64,000 nucleotides of DNA from Azohydromonas aeria (GCF_009760915.1 NZ_VIDQ01000010.1:62001-126000); one strand, 5' to 3'. Counted from the first letter of the stretch, positions 48,932 through 58,286 are shown. Notes: a model not told the origin generated them from the sequence alone. Numbers and translations are program-made.

Positions 48932-50119
48932 ATGCAGTTGATCGAATCCATCCTGGCCGAAGCGGCCGACATTGCCAGGCTGCGCCGGGACATCCACGCC
49001 CACCCCGAGCTGTGCTTCGAGGAGGTACGCACCGCCGACCTGGTGGCGCGCCAGCTGGAGGCCTGGGGCATCGAGGTGCACCGCCACATCGGCCGCACCG
49101 GGCTGGTGGGCGTGATCCGCAACGGCAGCTCCAGGCGCGGCGTGGGCATCCGCGCCGACATGGACGCGCTGCCGATCCAGGAGCACAACCACTTCGAGCA
49201 CGCCAGCAAGCACCCCGGGAAGATGCACGCCTGCGGCCACGACGGCCACACCGCCATGCTGCTGGGCGCGGCGCAGTACCTCGCGAAGCACCGCAACTTC
49301 GACGGCAGCGTCTACCTGATCTTCCAGCCCGCGGAGGAAGGCGGCGGCGGGGCGCGCGAGATGATCCGCGACGGCCTGTTCGAGCGCTTCCCGATGGAAG
49401 CCATCTTCGGCGCGCACAACTGGCCGGGGCTGGCTGCCGGGCAGATCGCGGTCAAGACCGGGCCGGCCTTTGCCTCCAGCAACGAGTTCAAGGTCACCAT
49501 CCGCGGCAAGGGCTGTCACGGCGCCATGCCGCACATGGGCACCGACCCGGTGCCGGCGGCCTGCCAGATGGTGCAGGCCTTCCAGACCATCGTCACACGC
49601 AACAAGCACCCGCTGGACACCGCCGTGATCTCGGTGACCATGATCCACACCGGCGAGGCGACCAACGTCATCCCGGAAAGCTGCGAAATGCAGGGCACGG
49701 TGCGCACCTTCACCACCGGCGTGCTGGACCTGATCGAGAACCGCATGCGCCGCATCGTGCAATCCACCGCCGAGGCTTTCGAGCTGGAGGCCGATTTCGA
49801 GTTCGAGCGCAATTACCCGCCGACCGTGAACCACGATGCCGAGGCGCATTTCATCCGCCGCGTCGGCACGGAACTCCTGGGTGCGGACAACGTCAAGGAA
49901 TTCGTGGCCACGATGGGCGCCGAGGATTTCAGCTATTTCTTGCTGGAAAAGCCGGGCTGCTATTTCGTGATCGGCAACGGCGACGGTGCGCACCGCGACG
50001 GCGGCCACGGCCTGGGGCCATGCACGCTGCACAACCCGAGCTACGACTTCAACGACCAGTTGCTGCCCATCGGCGCGTCGCTGTGGGTGCGGGTGGCCGA
50101 AGCCTGGCTCAATCGCTAG
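48932..50119 (+). CDS. M20 family metallopeptidase/amidohydrolase
   Basis: This 395-aa enzyme resembles hippurate hydrolase and N-acyl amino-acid amidohydrolases (peptidase M20D). It shows RRDIHAHPELCFEE, GIRADMDALPIQE, the metal site MHACGHDGHTAMLLGAA (C101, H103), the catalytic pair in IFQPAEEGGGGA and a dimerisation domain (about 185-300). The C-terminal TMGAEDFSYFL holds the last metal histidine region. Start ATG 48932 has GGAG upstream. It lies 52 nt before a second peptidase gene. Confidence 0.92.
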   Translation: MQLIESILAEAADIARLRRDIHAHPELCFEEVRTADLVARQLEAWGIEVHRHIGRTGLVGVIRNGSSRRGVGIRADMDALPIQEHNHFEHASKHPGKMHACGHDGHTAMLLGAAQYLAKHRNFDGSVYLIFQPAEEGGGGAREMIRDGLFERFPMEAIFGAHNWPGLAAGQIAVKTGPAFASSNEFKVTIRGKGCHGAMPHMGTDPVPAACQMVQAFQTIVTRNKHPLDTAVISVTMIHTGEATNVIPESCEMQGTVRTFTTGVLDLIENRMRRIVQSTAEAFELEADFEFERNYPPTVNHDAEAHFIRRVGTELLGADNVKEFVATMGAEDFSYFLLEKPGCYFVIGNGDGAHRDGGHGLGPCTLHNPSYDFNDQLLPIGASLWVRVAEAWLNR

Positions 50120-50171
50120 ACCGGCCGGACGACGCGGTTTTCAACCTGACCCCGCGGGGTGGGAGGCTTTC

Positions 50172-51266
50172 ATGGACATGGATGTTCTGGACGGTTTCTC
50201 CCACCGCTACGCCGAGGCGCGCAAGAAATTCATGGCCGCGGCCGACGCGGCCGGGCTGGACGTGCACTCGGAAATCCACCCGCTGCTGGGCCTGGACGGC
50301 GAGACGCTGGCGCTGGACGTGGCGCGCAGCGGGCCCAAGGACGCCGAAAAACTGCTCCTGGTCAGCAGCGGCTGCCACGGCGTGGAGGGTTATGCCGGCT
50401 CCGGCGTGCAGGTGGCGCTGCTGCGCGACGCCGAATTCATGGCCTCGGCCCGCGATGCCGGCGTGGCCATATTGTTCATGCATGCGCTGAATCCCTGGGG
50501 CATGTCGTGGTTCCGGCGCGTGACGCACGAGAACATCGATTTGAACCGCAATTTCCAGGATTTTCACCGGCCGCTGCCGGAGAATCCGGCCTACGACGCG
50601 CTGCACCCGCTGCTGGTCACCAACACTTGGCCGCCCTCGCCCGAGAACGAGGCGAAATTGCAGGCCGAATTGCAGCGCTCCGGCCTGGCGGCATTGCAGC
50701 AGGCGGTGAGCGGCGGGCAGTATTCGCACCCGGAAGGCCTGTTTTTCGGCGGCCACGCCCCGAGCTGGAGCCAGCAGGCGCTGCGCCATGTATTGCGCGA
50801 GCACGCCACGCGCTGCTTGAAACTGGGCTGGGTCGATCTGCACACGGGATTGGGCCCGGCCGGCCAGGCTGAGCCGATATTTGCCGGCGACCCGCGCGAC
50901 GCCGATCAGCTGGCGCGGGCCCGCGCCTGGTGGCCGGGATTGACGGTGCTGCACGACAAATCCTCCAGCTCCTCCGAGCTCACCGGCCTGATGTGGACCG
51001 TGATACCGCAGGAATGCCCGCAGGCCGAATACACCGGCATCGGACTGGAATTCGGCACCGTGCCACCGCTGCATCTGCTGCAGGTGCTGCGGGCGGATCA
51101 GTGGCTGGACAACCACCCGGAAAAGCCGCTGCGCACGCCGCAGGCGGAAGGGATTCGGCAGGCGTTGTTTGGGGGATTCTTCATTGACACACCGGAATGG
51201 AAAAAGGGGCTGGTGGAGCAGGCTTGCGCGGCGGTGAAGGCTAGCGTGAACGGATTGGCGGCCTGA
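50172..51266 (+). CDS. DUF2817 M14-like carboxypeptidase family protein
   Basis: This 364-aa protein has the zinc-carboxypeptidase (M14-like) pattern of DUF2817: H69 and E72 in SGCHGVEGYAG and a later histidine in WVDLHTGLG. It shows NPWGMSWFRRVTHENIDLNRNF, also typical. No signal peptide is seen. Start ATG 50172 follows a strong GGGAGG site. With the M20 gene it forms a likely peptide or acyl-amino-acid degrading pair. Confidence 0.9.
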   Translation: MDMDVLDGFSHRYAEARKKFMAAADAAGLDVHSEIHPLLGLDGETLALDVARSGPKDAEKLLLVSSGCHGVEGYAGSGVQVALLRDAEFMASARDAGVAILFMHALNPWGMSWFRRVTHENIDLNRNFQDFHRPLPENPAYDALHPLLVTNTWPPSPENEAKLQAELQRSGLAALQQAVSGGQYSHPEGLFFGGHAPSWSQQALRHVLREHATRCLKLGWVDLHTGLGPAGQAEPIFAGDPRDADQLARARAWWPGLTVLHDKSSSSSELTGLMWTVIPQECPQAEYTGIGLEFGTVPPLHLLQVLRADQWLDNHPEKPLRTPQAEGIRQALFGGFFIDTPEWKKGLVEQACAAVKASVNGLAA

Positions 51267-51281
51267 CACCCGGAGTCATTC

Positions 51282-51683
51282 ATGACGGCCAGCCACACCT
51301 TGATGTTCGCCGACAGTGAAGTGGCAGCCGTAACGGCGGTAGCCACGGGTATTCATATCCGGCTGTCGGCGGCGCATGTGCTTTTCCTTGAACGACCGGA
51401 TGCCGGCAACTCGACGGAAGGATTCTCGCGGGGCGTTGAGATCCTGCTGCCGGGCGCCCAATGGCCGGATGGCGCCTTGTCAGGATTCATGGGAAGGATT
51501 TCGGAAGGCCGGATTCGCGTCGGCACCGCATGGGCCGTGAAACTCCCATTTCCCTGCAGCGTCAGCGCGCCCATTCAGATCGAACTTTCCTTTGCCAACC
51601 AGTCGCATCTGGAGCTCTCGGCTGCCGGGCTGGAGTGCCGCTTCGAGGGCGAGGCGAATTTTTCGGAGTCTTTATTTTGTTGA
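51282..51683 (+). CDS. Hypothetical protein
   Basis: This 133-aa protein has a GGAG site before ATG 51282, 15 nt after the DUF2817 stop. It is predicted to be β-rich and soluble (IHIRLSAAHVLFLER, GFSRGVEILLPGAQW, LELSAAGLECRFEGEANF) and ends SESLFC. No family is recognised. The base composition is less GC-rich than in the two peptidase genes. Translation from the same transcript is likely. Confidence 0.65.
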   Translation: MTASHTLMFADSEVAAVTAVATGIHIRLSAAHVLFLERPDAGNSTEGFSRGVEILLPGAQWPDGALSGFMGRISEGRIRVGTAWAVKLPFPCSVSAPIQIELSFANQSHLELSAAGLECRFEGEANFSESLFC

Positions 51684-51756
51684 CGCCATACATTTCCGCT
51701 CATCAAATTCGGCATTGACTGTCAGCCCGTTAGCACAGGCGCCCCGCATACTACGC

Positions 51757-51908
51757 CGTCATTCCCGCGAAGGCGGGAATCCAGGCGGCCCTCAAGCAGC
51801 CCGACAGGCAGCGTGCAGCGCCTAACGTGCTTTGACCTTGGGTGAGCCAACTCACCGGCCACCGGCTGCTTGGGGACCGCCTGGATCCCCGCCTGCGCGG
51901 GGATGACG
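51757..51908. repeat. Dispersed inverted repeat in the 51684-52060 gap
   Basis: This 377-nt gap has no convincing gene. It holds two 32-nt inverted copies (51757-51788 and 51877-51908, three mismatches) of a sequence containing CATTCCCGCGAAGGCGGGAA, separated by 88 nt. Each arm is itself a small hairpin. This motif is a very common dispersed repeat of proteobacteria. The pair could act as a terminator for both flanking convergent genes. Confidence 0.88.
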
Positions 51909-52060
51909 AAGTGGTGGGCGTGCTGTGTCAGCTTTCGGCTGGCGTCCCTTCATTTTTCCGGAACGCCAGTGCACCGGTGCGGGATGACGACGTGGCAGTA
52001 GTGACGGATTGGATTACGGCTGATGTTTATTGAAGCGTGAAAACTTCAGACTCCAATCTT

Positions 52061-52687
52061 TCAAACCAAACCCATTTCCCCCAGCCTCCCCCTCACCTGC
52101 CCCGCCCCCTCAAACAACACCGCCTCCCACCCAAACTCCCGCGCCGCCTGCACATTGGCCGGGTGGTCGTCGATGAAGATGGGTTTCGTGCCGGCGAGTT
52201 TGAAGCGCTCGTGCGCCAGTTCGTAGAACTCGCGCTCGGGTTTCATCCGCTTCACGCGCCCTGAAAACAGCCCGCCGTCGAAGATCCTGAAAAAGCCGTG
52301 GTGCTGCTCGATATGGTCGGCATAGGGCAGCGGCATGTTGGAGAAATAGAACTGTTTCACTCGCTGCCGGTGCAGCGCTTCCAGCAGCGCGACGCTTTCC
52401 GCCATGGGCTGCAGCTCGTCCGGCACGGCGTGCACGACGGCCAGCACCTCGGCCTCGCTCAGCCCCGTGCGCTGCGCGATGCGCCGCGCCAGCGCGGGCT
52501 CGTCGAGCCCGCCGCGGTCGAACTCGTGCCAGTCCCCGCCCTCGACGAAGAAGCGCCGGCCCAGGGCCACGGCGCTGTCCTCGTCGGGGGCGTGGCGCGG
52601 CAGCACCTGGCGCAGCAGCGCCACCGGGCGCCAGCGCAGCAGCACCGCGCCGATGTCCCAGATCACCACCCGCGGCGGCGACGTCAT
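52061..52687 (-). CDS. HAD family hydrolase (YihX-like)
   Basis: This 208-aa phosphatase-like protein shows motif I VIWDIGAVLLRW with nucleophile D11, motif II FYFSNMP, K in RMKPEREFY and motif IV FIDDHPANVQAA. The D-x-G-x-V form of motif I is that of the YihX group (glucose-1-phosphate phosphatase). Its position after pgi, with a 4-nt overlap (ATGA at 52687), fits a sugar-phosphate substrate, by inference. Confidence 0.87.
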   Translation of the reverse strand: MTSPPRVVIWDIGAVLLRWRPVALLRQVLPRHAPDEDSAVALGRRFFVEGGDWHEFDRGGLDEPALARRIAQRTGLSEAEVLAVVHAVPDELQPMAESVALLEALHRQRVKQFYFSNMPLPYADHIEQHHGFFRIFDGGLFSGRVKRMKPEREFYELAHERFKLAGTKPIFIDDHPANVQAAREFGWEAVLFEGAGQVRGRLGEMGLV

Positions 52688-54303
52688 GCCCTGAGCTTTC
52701 GCAGCAGCCCGGCGGTGGAGGTGTCCAGCCCTGATGTGTCACCGCTCTCGAAGCGCGGCAGCAGCGCGTTGCACAGCGCCTTGCCCAGCTCCACGCCCCA
52801 CTGGTCGTAGGGGTTGATGCCCCAGACCACGCCGCTGGTGAAGACGCGGTGCTCGTAGAGCGCCACCAGCGCGCCCAGGCTGCGCGGCGTGAGCCGCTCC
52901 AGCAGCAGCGTGCTGCTGGGCCGGTTGCCGGGGAAGCTGCGGTGCCGCGCCAGCACGGCGCGGTCCAGGTCGGGCGAGGCGGTCGGCGCCTTCTCGCCGA
53001 TGGCCTCTTCCGCCGTCTTGCCCAGCATCAGCGCCTGCGACTGCGCCAGGCAGTTCGCCAGCAACTTCGTCTGCAAGTCCGCGTGCGGATGCGCCGGTTC
53101 GCGCACGGCGATGAACTCCACGGGGATCACGTCCGTGCCCTGGTGCAGCATCTGGAAGAAGGCGTGCTGGCCGTTGGTGCCGGGCTCGCCCCAGACCAGC
53201 GGGCTGGTGCCGAAGGGGACGGGCTCGCCATCGAGATCCACGCACTTGCCGTTGGACTCCATCTCCAGCTGCTGCAGGTAGGCCGGCAGCCGCGCCAGCC
53301 CCTGGTGGTAGGGCGCGACGCAGCGGCTCGCGAAACCGTGGAAGTCGCGGTTCCAGACCTCCAGCAGGCCCATCAGCGCGGGCAGGTTCTCCTCCAGCGG
53401 CGCGGTGGCGAAATGCCGGTCCATGGCATGCGCGCCGGCCAGCAGCTCGCGGAATCCCTGCGCGCCGATGGCGATGGCGATCGGCAGCCCGATCGCGCTC
53501 CACAGCGAGTAGCGCCCGCCGACCCAGTCCCAGAAGCCAAAGGTCTTGTCGATGCCGAAGGCGGCCGCCGCGCTGACGTTGGTGGTCGTGGCGGCGAAGT
53601 GCTTGGCCACGTCGGTGCCGCCGCTGTCCAGGAACCAGGCCCGCGCCACCTGCGCGTTGGCCATGGTTTCCTGGGTCGTGAACGTCTTGCTGGCGACGAT
53701 GAACAGCGTCGTGGCCGGGTCCAGCTGCGCCAGCAGCGGCGCGATGTCGTGGCCGTCCACGTTGGAGACGAAGTGGCTGCGCAGCCCCGGCTGCGTGTAG
53801 GGCTGCAGCGCCCTGACCACCATCAGCGGCCCCAGGTCCGAGCCGCCGATGCCGATGTTGACCACGTCGGTGAAGCCGGCCGCCCTCACTCCTTCCGCGT
53901 AGGCCAGCATGCGCTCCAGCACCTCGTGCACCTCGTCGCTGAAGGGGCCCTGCCCTTTCGGCGCGCGCAGCGCGGTGTGCAGCACGGCGCGGCCCTCGGT
54001 GCTGTTGACCGGCGCGCCGGCGAAGAGCGCGTCGCGCCGCGCCTCCAGCCCCACCTCGCGCGCCAGCTCCAGCAGCAGCCGCTTCGTGGCCTCGTCCCAG
54101 CGCTGCTTGGACAGGTCGGCGAAGACTTCCGGCGCCTGGACGCTGAAACGCTCGAAGCGCTGCGGGTCGCTGGCGAAGATGTCGCGCAGGTCCAGATCGC
54201 GGCCGTGGGCCTGCCAGTGGCCGCGCAGGCCGCTCCAGGCCACGGTGCGGTCGCCGCGCACGAAGGCGGCGGCGGGGCGGTCTTCGTGCGCGGCGCGGCT
54301 CAC
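52684..54303 (-). CDS. pgi: Glucose-6-phosphate isomerase
   Basis: This 539-aa enzyme interconverts glucose-6-phosphate and fructose-6-phosphate. It shows [14 protein letters not shown], the SKTFTTQET phosphate site, the [16 protein letters not shown] signature and the catalytic-base region [16 protein letters not shown]. The C-terminal lysine signature is in [18 protein letters not shown]. The start is GTG 54303, overlapping the tal stop (GTGA). It forms one coupled unit tal-pgi-HAD. Confidence 0.96.
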   Translation of the reverse strand: MSRAAHEDRPAAAFVRGDRTVAWSGLRGHWQAHGRDLDLRDIFASDPQRFERFSVQAPEVFADLSKQRWDEATKRLLLELAREVGLEARRDALFAGAPVNSTEGRAVLHTALRAPKGQGPFSDEVHEVLERMLAYAEGVRAAGFTDVVNIGIGGSDLGPLMVVRALQPYTQPGLRSHFVSNVDGHDIAPLLAQLDPATTLFIVASKTFTTQETMANAQVARAWFLDSGGTDVAKHFAATTTNVSAAAAFGIDKTFGFWDWVGGRYSLWSAIGLPIAIAIGAQGFRELLAGAHAMDRHFATAPLEENLPALMGLLEVWNRDFHGFASRCVAPYHQGLARLPAYLQQLEMESNGKCVDLDGEPVPFGTSPLVWGEPGTNGQHAFFQMLHQGTDVIPVEFIAVREPAHPHADLQTKLLANCLAQSQALMLGKTAEEAIGEKAPTASPDLDRAVLARHRSFPGNRPSSTLLLERLTPRSLGALVALYEHRVFTSGVVWGINPYDQWGVELGKALCNALLPRFESGDTSGLDTSTAGLLRKLRA

Positions 54304-55253
54304 TTGCGCAGCTCCTCGATCATGCGGTCGAGCTTGGCGGCGTCGGCCGCGAAGGCCCGGATGCCCTCGGCCAGCTTGTCGCTGGCCATGGCGTCGTCGT
54401 TGAGCGCGTAGCGGAAGGCCGGCTCGTTGAGGGTGCGGGCGTGGATCTCCATCGCCTTGGCCGCCGCCGGGTCGAGGCGGCGCGGCACCGGGCCCTCGCT
54501 GCCCTGCAGCGCGGCCAGCAGGTCGGGGCTGATGGTCAGCAGGTCGCAGCCGGCCAGGGCCAGGATCTGCCCGGCGTTGCGGAAGCTCGCGCCCATCACC
54601 TCGGTCTCGATGTCGAAGTGCTTGTAGTAGTTGTAGATCGCGGTGACGCTCTTGACGCCGGGGTCGTTCACGCCAGCGTTGGCGGCCTCGTCCCAGGACG
54701 CGCCGGCCTGCTTCTTGTACCAGTCGTAGATGCGGCCGACGAAGGGGGAGATCAGCGTCACGCCGGCGTCGCCGCAGGCCACGGCCTGGCAGAAGGAGAA
54801 CAGCAGCGTCAGGTTGCAGTGGATGCCCTCGTGCTCCAGCGCCTTGGCCGCCTGGATGCCTTCCCAGGTGGCGGCGATCTTGATCAGCACCCGGTCCCGG
54901 CCCACGCCGGCGCGCTCGTACAGGCCGATGAGATGGTGCGCCCGCGCGATGGTGCAGGCGGTGTCGAAGCTCAGCCGCGCATCGACCTCGGTGCTCACGC
55001 GCCCGGGCACGACCTTCAGGATCTCCAGGCCGAAGCGCACCAGCACCTCGTCCACCACGCGTTCCAGCGGCACGCGCGGATGCGCCTTCACCACCTCCTG
55101 CAGCAGCGGCGCGTACTCCGCTTGCTGCACCGCCTTGAGGATCAGCGACGGGTTGGTGGTGGCGTCGCGCGGCGCGAACTGCGCCAGCTGCCTGAAATTG
55201 CCCGTGTCGGCGACGACGGTGGTGTGCTGCTTGAGTTGCTCGAGTTGGTTCAC
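54300..55253 (-). CDS. tal: Transaldolase
   Basis: This 317-aa TalB-type enzyme links pentose phosphates and glycolysis. It shows [14 protein letters not shown], the Schiff-base lysine K125 in [26 protein letters not shown] and [13 protein letters not shown]. The start is GTG 55253 ([16 protein letters not shown]), which gives the usual N-terminus. It diverges from zwf with 171 nt between them, holding a perfect 19-bp palindrome. Confidence 0.95.
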   Translation of the reverse strand: MNQLEQLKQHTTVVADTGNFRQLAQFAPRDATTNPSLILKAVQQAEYAPLLQEVVKAHPRVPLERVVDEVLVRFGLEILKVVPGRVSTEVDARLSFDTACTIARAHHLIGLYERAGVGRDRVLIKIAATWEGIQAAKALEHEGIHCNLTLLFSFCQAVACGDAGVTLISPFVGRIYDWYKKQAGASWDEAANAGVNDPGVKSVTAIYNYYKHFDIETEVMGASFRNAGQILALAGCDLLTISPDLLAALQGSEGPVPRRLDPAAAKAMEIHARTLNEPAFRYALNDDAMASDKLAEGIRAFAADAAKLDRMIEELRK

Positions 55254-55340
55254 GGCTGAAGTCCTGCAGGTTGGGCCTGCGCTGCGGTCACACATGGTCC
55301 GGGACGCGGTGCCGGCTCCCGGGGCGGAAGGCGGTGCGCG

Positions 55341-55369
55341 TTGACCCTCGTAAGAAACTCTAGCATCAT
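55341..55369 (+). promoter_or_regulatory. Predicted zwf promoter
   Basis: TTGACC, 17 nt, CATCAT (four of six -10 matches) points at zwf. The predicted start site near 55376 falls inside the palindrome at 55374-55392. Confidence 0.55.
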
Positions 55370-55373
55370 GAAC

Positions 55374-55392
55374 CATGTAACTCGGTTACATG
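55374..55392. promoter_or_regulatory. Likely RpiR/HexR operator between tal and zwf
   Basis: CATGTAAC-TCG-GTTACATG is a perfect 8+8 bp palindrome. The TGTAA...TTACA core resembles operators described for HexR-type regulators of zwf. An RpiR/HexR-like gene follows zwf directly. Confidence 0.7.
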
Positions 55393-55424
55393 ACCGGTGC
55401 GATCACAGCGGAAGGTTTTTCACG

Positions 55425-56900
55425 ATGTCCTTTGATCTGGTCTTCTTCGGCGGCACGGGCGACCTGACCTGGCGCAAGCTCATGCCGGCGCTGCTGCAGG
55501 CTTTTCGCCACGGCAAGCTCCCGGGCGGCGGGCGCATCCTGGCCGTGGCACGCGAGGAGCGCAGCGACGACGACTACCGCGACTTCATCCGCCAGCGCTT
55601 CGACGAGGTCGATCCGGCCAAGCGGCCCAGCGACGCGGAGTTCGCCGAATTCGGGCGGATGCTGCACTACATGCAGATGGACCTGTCGCAGCCCGGCGAC
55701 TACGCCAAGTTGAAACGCTGGCTCGACGAGCCTCGGGCCGAGGAAGGCCGCAGCGCCCCGGCCGACACCGTGGTGCTGTACCTGGCCACCAGCCCGCACC
55801 TGTTCACCGTGATCTGCGAGCAGCTCGGCGCCGTCGGCCTCAACGGCGAGCGCGTGCGCGTGGTGCTGGAGAAGCCCCTGGGACACGACCTCAGGAGCGC
55901 GCGCGAGATCAACGCCGTGGTGCGCTCGGTGTTCAGGGAGGCGCAGGCCTTCCGCATCGACCATTACCTCGGCAAGCCCTCGGTGCAGAACCTGTCGGCG
56001 CTGCGCTTCGGCAATGCCCTGTTCGAGCCGCTGTGGCGGCGCGAGAGCATCGCCAACATCCAGATCACGATCGCCGAGTCGCTGGGCGTGGGCACGCGCG
56101 GCGACTTCTACGACCGCACCGGCGCCCTGCGCGACATGGTCCAGAACCACGCGCTGCAGCTGCTGACCATGATCGCCATGGAGCCGCCGCCCACCGCCGA
56201 CGCCTTCGCCATCCGCGACGAGAAGCTCAAGGTGCTCAAGAGCCTGAAGCCCTTCACGCCGCAGAGCGTGCAGCGCGACGTGGTGCGCGGCCAGTACCGC
56301 GCCGGCAGCGTGGACGGCAAGCCGGTGCACGGCTACCTGGAGGAAGAGAAGGTGCCCGCAGGCAGCCAATGCGAAACCTTCGTAGCGCTGCGCACCGAGG
56401 TGCAGAACTGGCGTTGGGCCGGCGTGCCCTTCTACCTGCGCACCGGCAAGCGCCTGAGCGGCCGCGACGCGCACATCGTCGTCAACTTCCGCCCGGTGCC
56501 GCACCCGATCTTCGGCGGCACGGGACAGCCCAACAAGCTCGTCATCAAGCTGCAACCCGAGGACGGGCTGGAACTGCACCTGATGGCGGCCAAGGGCGGC
56601 GTGGGCAGCGGCAGCGAGGCGCTGTCGCCCGTGTCGCTGGACCTGGACTTCGACAAGGCCTTCCCGCACCAGCGCGTGGGTGCCTACGAGCGGCTGCTGC
56701 TCGACGCCATCGCCGGGCGGCTCAACCTGTTCGTGCGCAGCGACGAGCAGGAGCAGGCCTGGGCCTGGGTCGAGCCGATCCTGCAGTCCTGGGCCCAGGA
56801 CGGCAGCGGCCCGCGCCCCTATGCCGCCGGCAGCTGGGGCCCGCCCGCGGCCAGCGCGCTGGTGGCGCGCGACGGCTTCATGTGGGATGAGGAGCAATGA
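55425..56900 (+). CDS. zwf: Glucose-6-phosphate 1-dehydrogenase
   Basis: This 491-aa enzyme oxidises glucose-6-phosphate with NAD(P). It shows FFGGTGDLTWRKLMPAL at the N-terminus, EKPLGHDLRSAREIN and the active-site RIDHYLGKPSVQNLSALRF. It begins the oxidative pentose-phosphate and Entner-Doudoroff routes. Start ATG 55425 is used. It is followed 37 nt later by an RpiR/HexR-like regulator on the same strand. No 6-phosphogluconate genes are in the window. Confidence 0.96.
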   Translation: MSFDLVFFGGTGDLTWRKLMPALLQAFRHGKLPGGGRILAVAREERSDDDYRDFIRQRFDEVDPAKRPSDAEFAEFGRMLHYMQMDLSQPGDYAKLKRWLDEPRAEEGRSAPADTVVLYLATSPHLFTVICEQLGAVGLNGERVRVVLEKPLGHDLRSAREINAVVRSVFREAQAFRIDHYLGKPSVQNLSALRFGNALFEPLWRRESIANIQITIAESLGVGTRGDFYDRTGALRDMVQNHALQLLTMIAMEPPPTADAFAIRDEKLKVLKSLKPFTPQSVQRDVVRGQYRAGSVDGKPVHGYLEEEKVPAGSQCETFVALRTEVQNWRWAGVPFYLRTGKRLSGRDAHIVVNFRPVPHPIFGGTGQPNKLVIKLQPEDGLELHLMAAKGGVGSGSEALSPVSLDLDFDKAFPHQRVGAYERLLLDAIAGRLNLFVRSDEQEQAWAWVEPILQSWAQDGSGPRPYAAGSWGPPAASALVARDGFMWDEEQ

Positions 56901-56937
56901 GGCCGCCGCGCGCAGCGCGTGCCGCGGGGTCGGCGCC

Positions 56938-57825
56938 ATGACGGAGAGCCCGATGCTCGAGCGCATCCGCGCCAGCCTGCCCGCGCTCTCGCCCGCCGAG
57001 CAGCGCGTCGGCCAGCTGCTGCTGGAAGACGCGCGCGCCTTTGCCGAGCAGCCGGTGGCGGTGCTGGCCGAGCGCGCCCGCGTCAGCAAGCCGACCGTGG
57101 TGCGCTTTTGCCGCAGCGTGGGCTACGGCGGCCTGGCCGACTTCAAGCGCAAGCTCGCCGGCAGCGTCAACGAGGGCGTGCCCTTCGTGCACCGCGCGGT
57201 GGACGCCGGGGACAAGCCCGGCGAGCTGCTGGTCAAGGTGGTGGACAACGCCGTCGGCGCGCTGCTGGCCTTCCGCAACCAGGCCGCGCCCCAGGCCTTC
57301 GAGCGCGCGCTCGACGCGCTGGAGGCCGCCGCGCGCGCGCAGCGGCGCATCGAGTTCTACGGCGTGGGCAACTCCGGCATCGTGGCGCAGGACGCGCAAC
57401 ACAAGTTCTTCCGACTGGGCGTGACGGCCGCGGCCGTGCTCGACAGCCACGTGCAGGTGATGAGCGCCACCATGCTGCAGGGCGGCGACGTGGCCGTGAT
57501 CATCAGCAACTCCGGCCGCAGCCGCGACCTGCTCGACGTGGCCGACATCGCGCGCCGGCGCGGCGCCACGCTGGTGCTGCTCACCGCCAGCGCCACGCCG
57601 CTGGCGCAGCTCGCCGGCAACGGCGGGCACCCGATCCTGCTGGCCGTGGACCATCCCGAGGACGCCGACCGCTACAGCCCCATGGTGTCGCGGCTGCTGC
57701 ACCTGCTGGCCATCGACGTGCTCACCACCGGCCTGGCGCTGCGCCTGGGCAGCGAGACGCTGCAGCCCATGCTGCAGGAGATCAAGAAGAACCTGCGCAA
57801 CCGGCGCTATGTCAACGCGCCGTGA
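56938..57825 (+). CDS. RpiR/HexR-family transcriptional regulator
   Basis: This 295-aa regulator has an N-terminal HTH_6 domain (MLERIRASLPALSPAEQRVG to AERARVSKPTVVRFCRSVGY) and a C-terminal SIS sugar-isomerase domain (FYGVGNSGIVAQDAQHKF ... AVIISNSGRSRDLLDVADIA) that senses a phosphosugar. In HexR the ligand is KDPG. The gene is downstream of zwf. Start ATG 56938 is used; an ATG at 56953 is possible. Its probable targets are zwf and tal through the palindrome at 55374. Confidence 0.92.
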   Translation: MTESPMLERIRASLPALSPAEQRVGQLLLEDARAFAEQPVAVLAERARVSKPTVVRFCRSVGYGGLADFKRKLAGSVNEGVPFVHRAVDAGDKPGELLVKVVDNAVGALLAFRNQAAPQAFERALDALEAAARAQRRIEFYGVGNSGIVAQDAQHKFFRLGVTAAAVLDSHVQVMSATMLQGGDVAVIISNSGRSRDLLDVADIARRRGATLVLLTASATPLAQLAGNGGHPILLAVDHPEDADRYSPMVSRLLHLLAIDVLTTGLALRLGSETLQPMLQEIKKNLRNRRYVNAP

Positions 57826-57934
57826 GCAGTTGCCGGTGATGGAGTGGAGAAAGGTTGAAGGCACGGCCCGGAACGGGCCAGCCGATGCCGCGGCGGCTGC
57901 CGCGGCCGGGCGCACGGGATGCGCGCCTCGGAAC

Positions 57935-57957
57935 GGCGCCGGACGCGGTCCGGCGCC
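57935..57957. other. Perfect 10-bp hairpin between convergent rpiR-like gene and mlaB
   Basis: GGCGCCGGAC-GCG-GTCCGGCGCC lies 7 nt from the mlaB stop. There is no T tract on either strand. It may be a terminator-like barrier for both genes. Confidence 0.5.
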
Positions 57958-57963
57958 TCCGGT

Positions 57964-58266
57964 TCAGGCCGCAGCCGCCGCCGCCTGCGGCTCCAGCCCG
58001 GGCAGCGCGGCGTCCACGCCGTAGAGCTGCGCCAGCTCGGCCAGGGCCGGCGGCGGGTTGGCGATGCGCAGGTCGCCGCCGGCGGCCTGCGCGCCGCGGC
58101 GCAGCTGCAGCAGCACGGCCAGCGCGGCGGTGTCGAAGTCGCGCAGCGCCGCGGCGTCGACCTGCGCCAGCGCGCCGCCGGGCAGCGCCGGCTCCAGCGC
58201 GCGCAGCGCCTGCGCGGCGGTGGCCATGGTCAGGGTGTCGGGCAGGGACAGCGGCGCGGCGGACAT
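57964..58266 (-). CDS. mlaB: STAS-domain protein, MlaB-like
   Basis: This 100-aa cytoplasmic protein has a single STAS-type domain (ALAQVDAAALRDFDTAALAVLLQLRRGAQAAG). In the Mla complex MlaB binds the ATPase MlaF and controls assembly. Sequence identity among MlaB proteins is low, so the call leans on its position as last gene of the mla operon, 20 nt after mlaC. Start ATG 58266 is used; a GTG four codons earlier (58278) is possible. Confidence 0.85.
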   Translation of the reverse strand: MSAAPLSLPDTLTMATAAQALRALEPALPGGALAQVDAAALRDFDTAALAVLLQLRRGAQAAGGDLRIANPPPALAELAQLYGVDAALPGLEPQAAAAAA

Positions 58267-58286
58267 GGCGTGGCTCACTCGTTCAC

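Noticed and set aside
48830..50032. Long minus-strand extension upstream of the molybdopterin oxidoreductase
   Set aside because: It lies antisense to the M20 enzyme, and the CPHDC cluster near residue 30 from ATG 48829 is the normal N-terminus.
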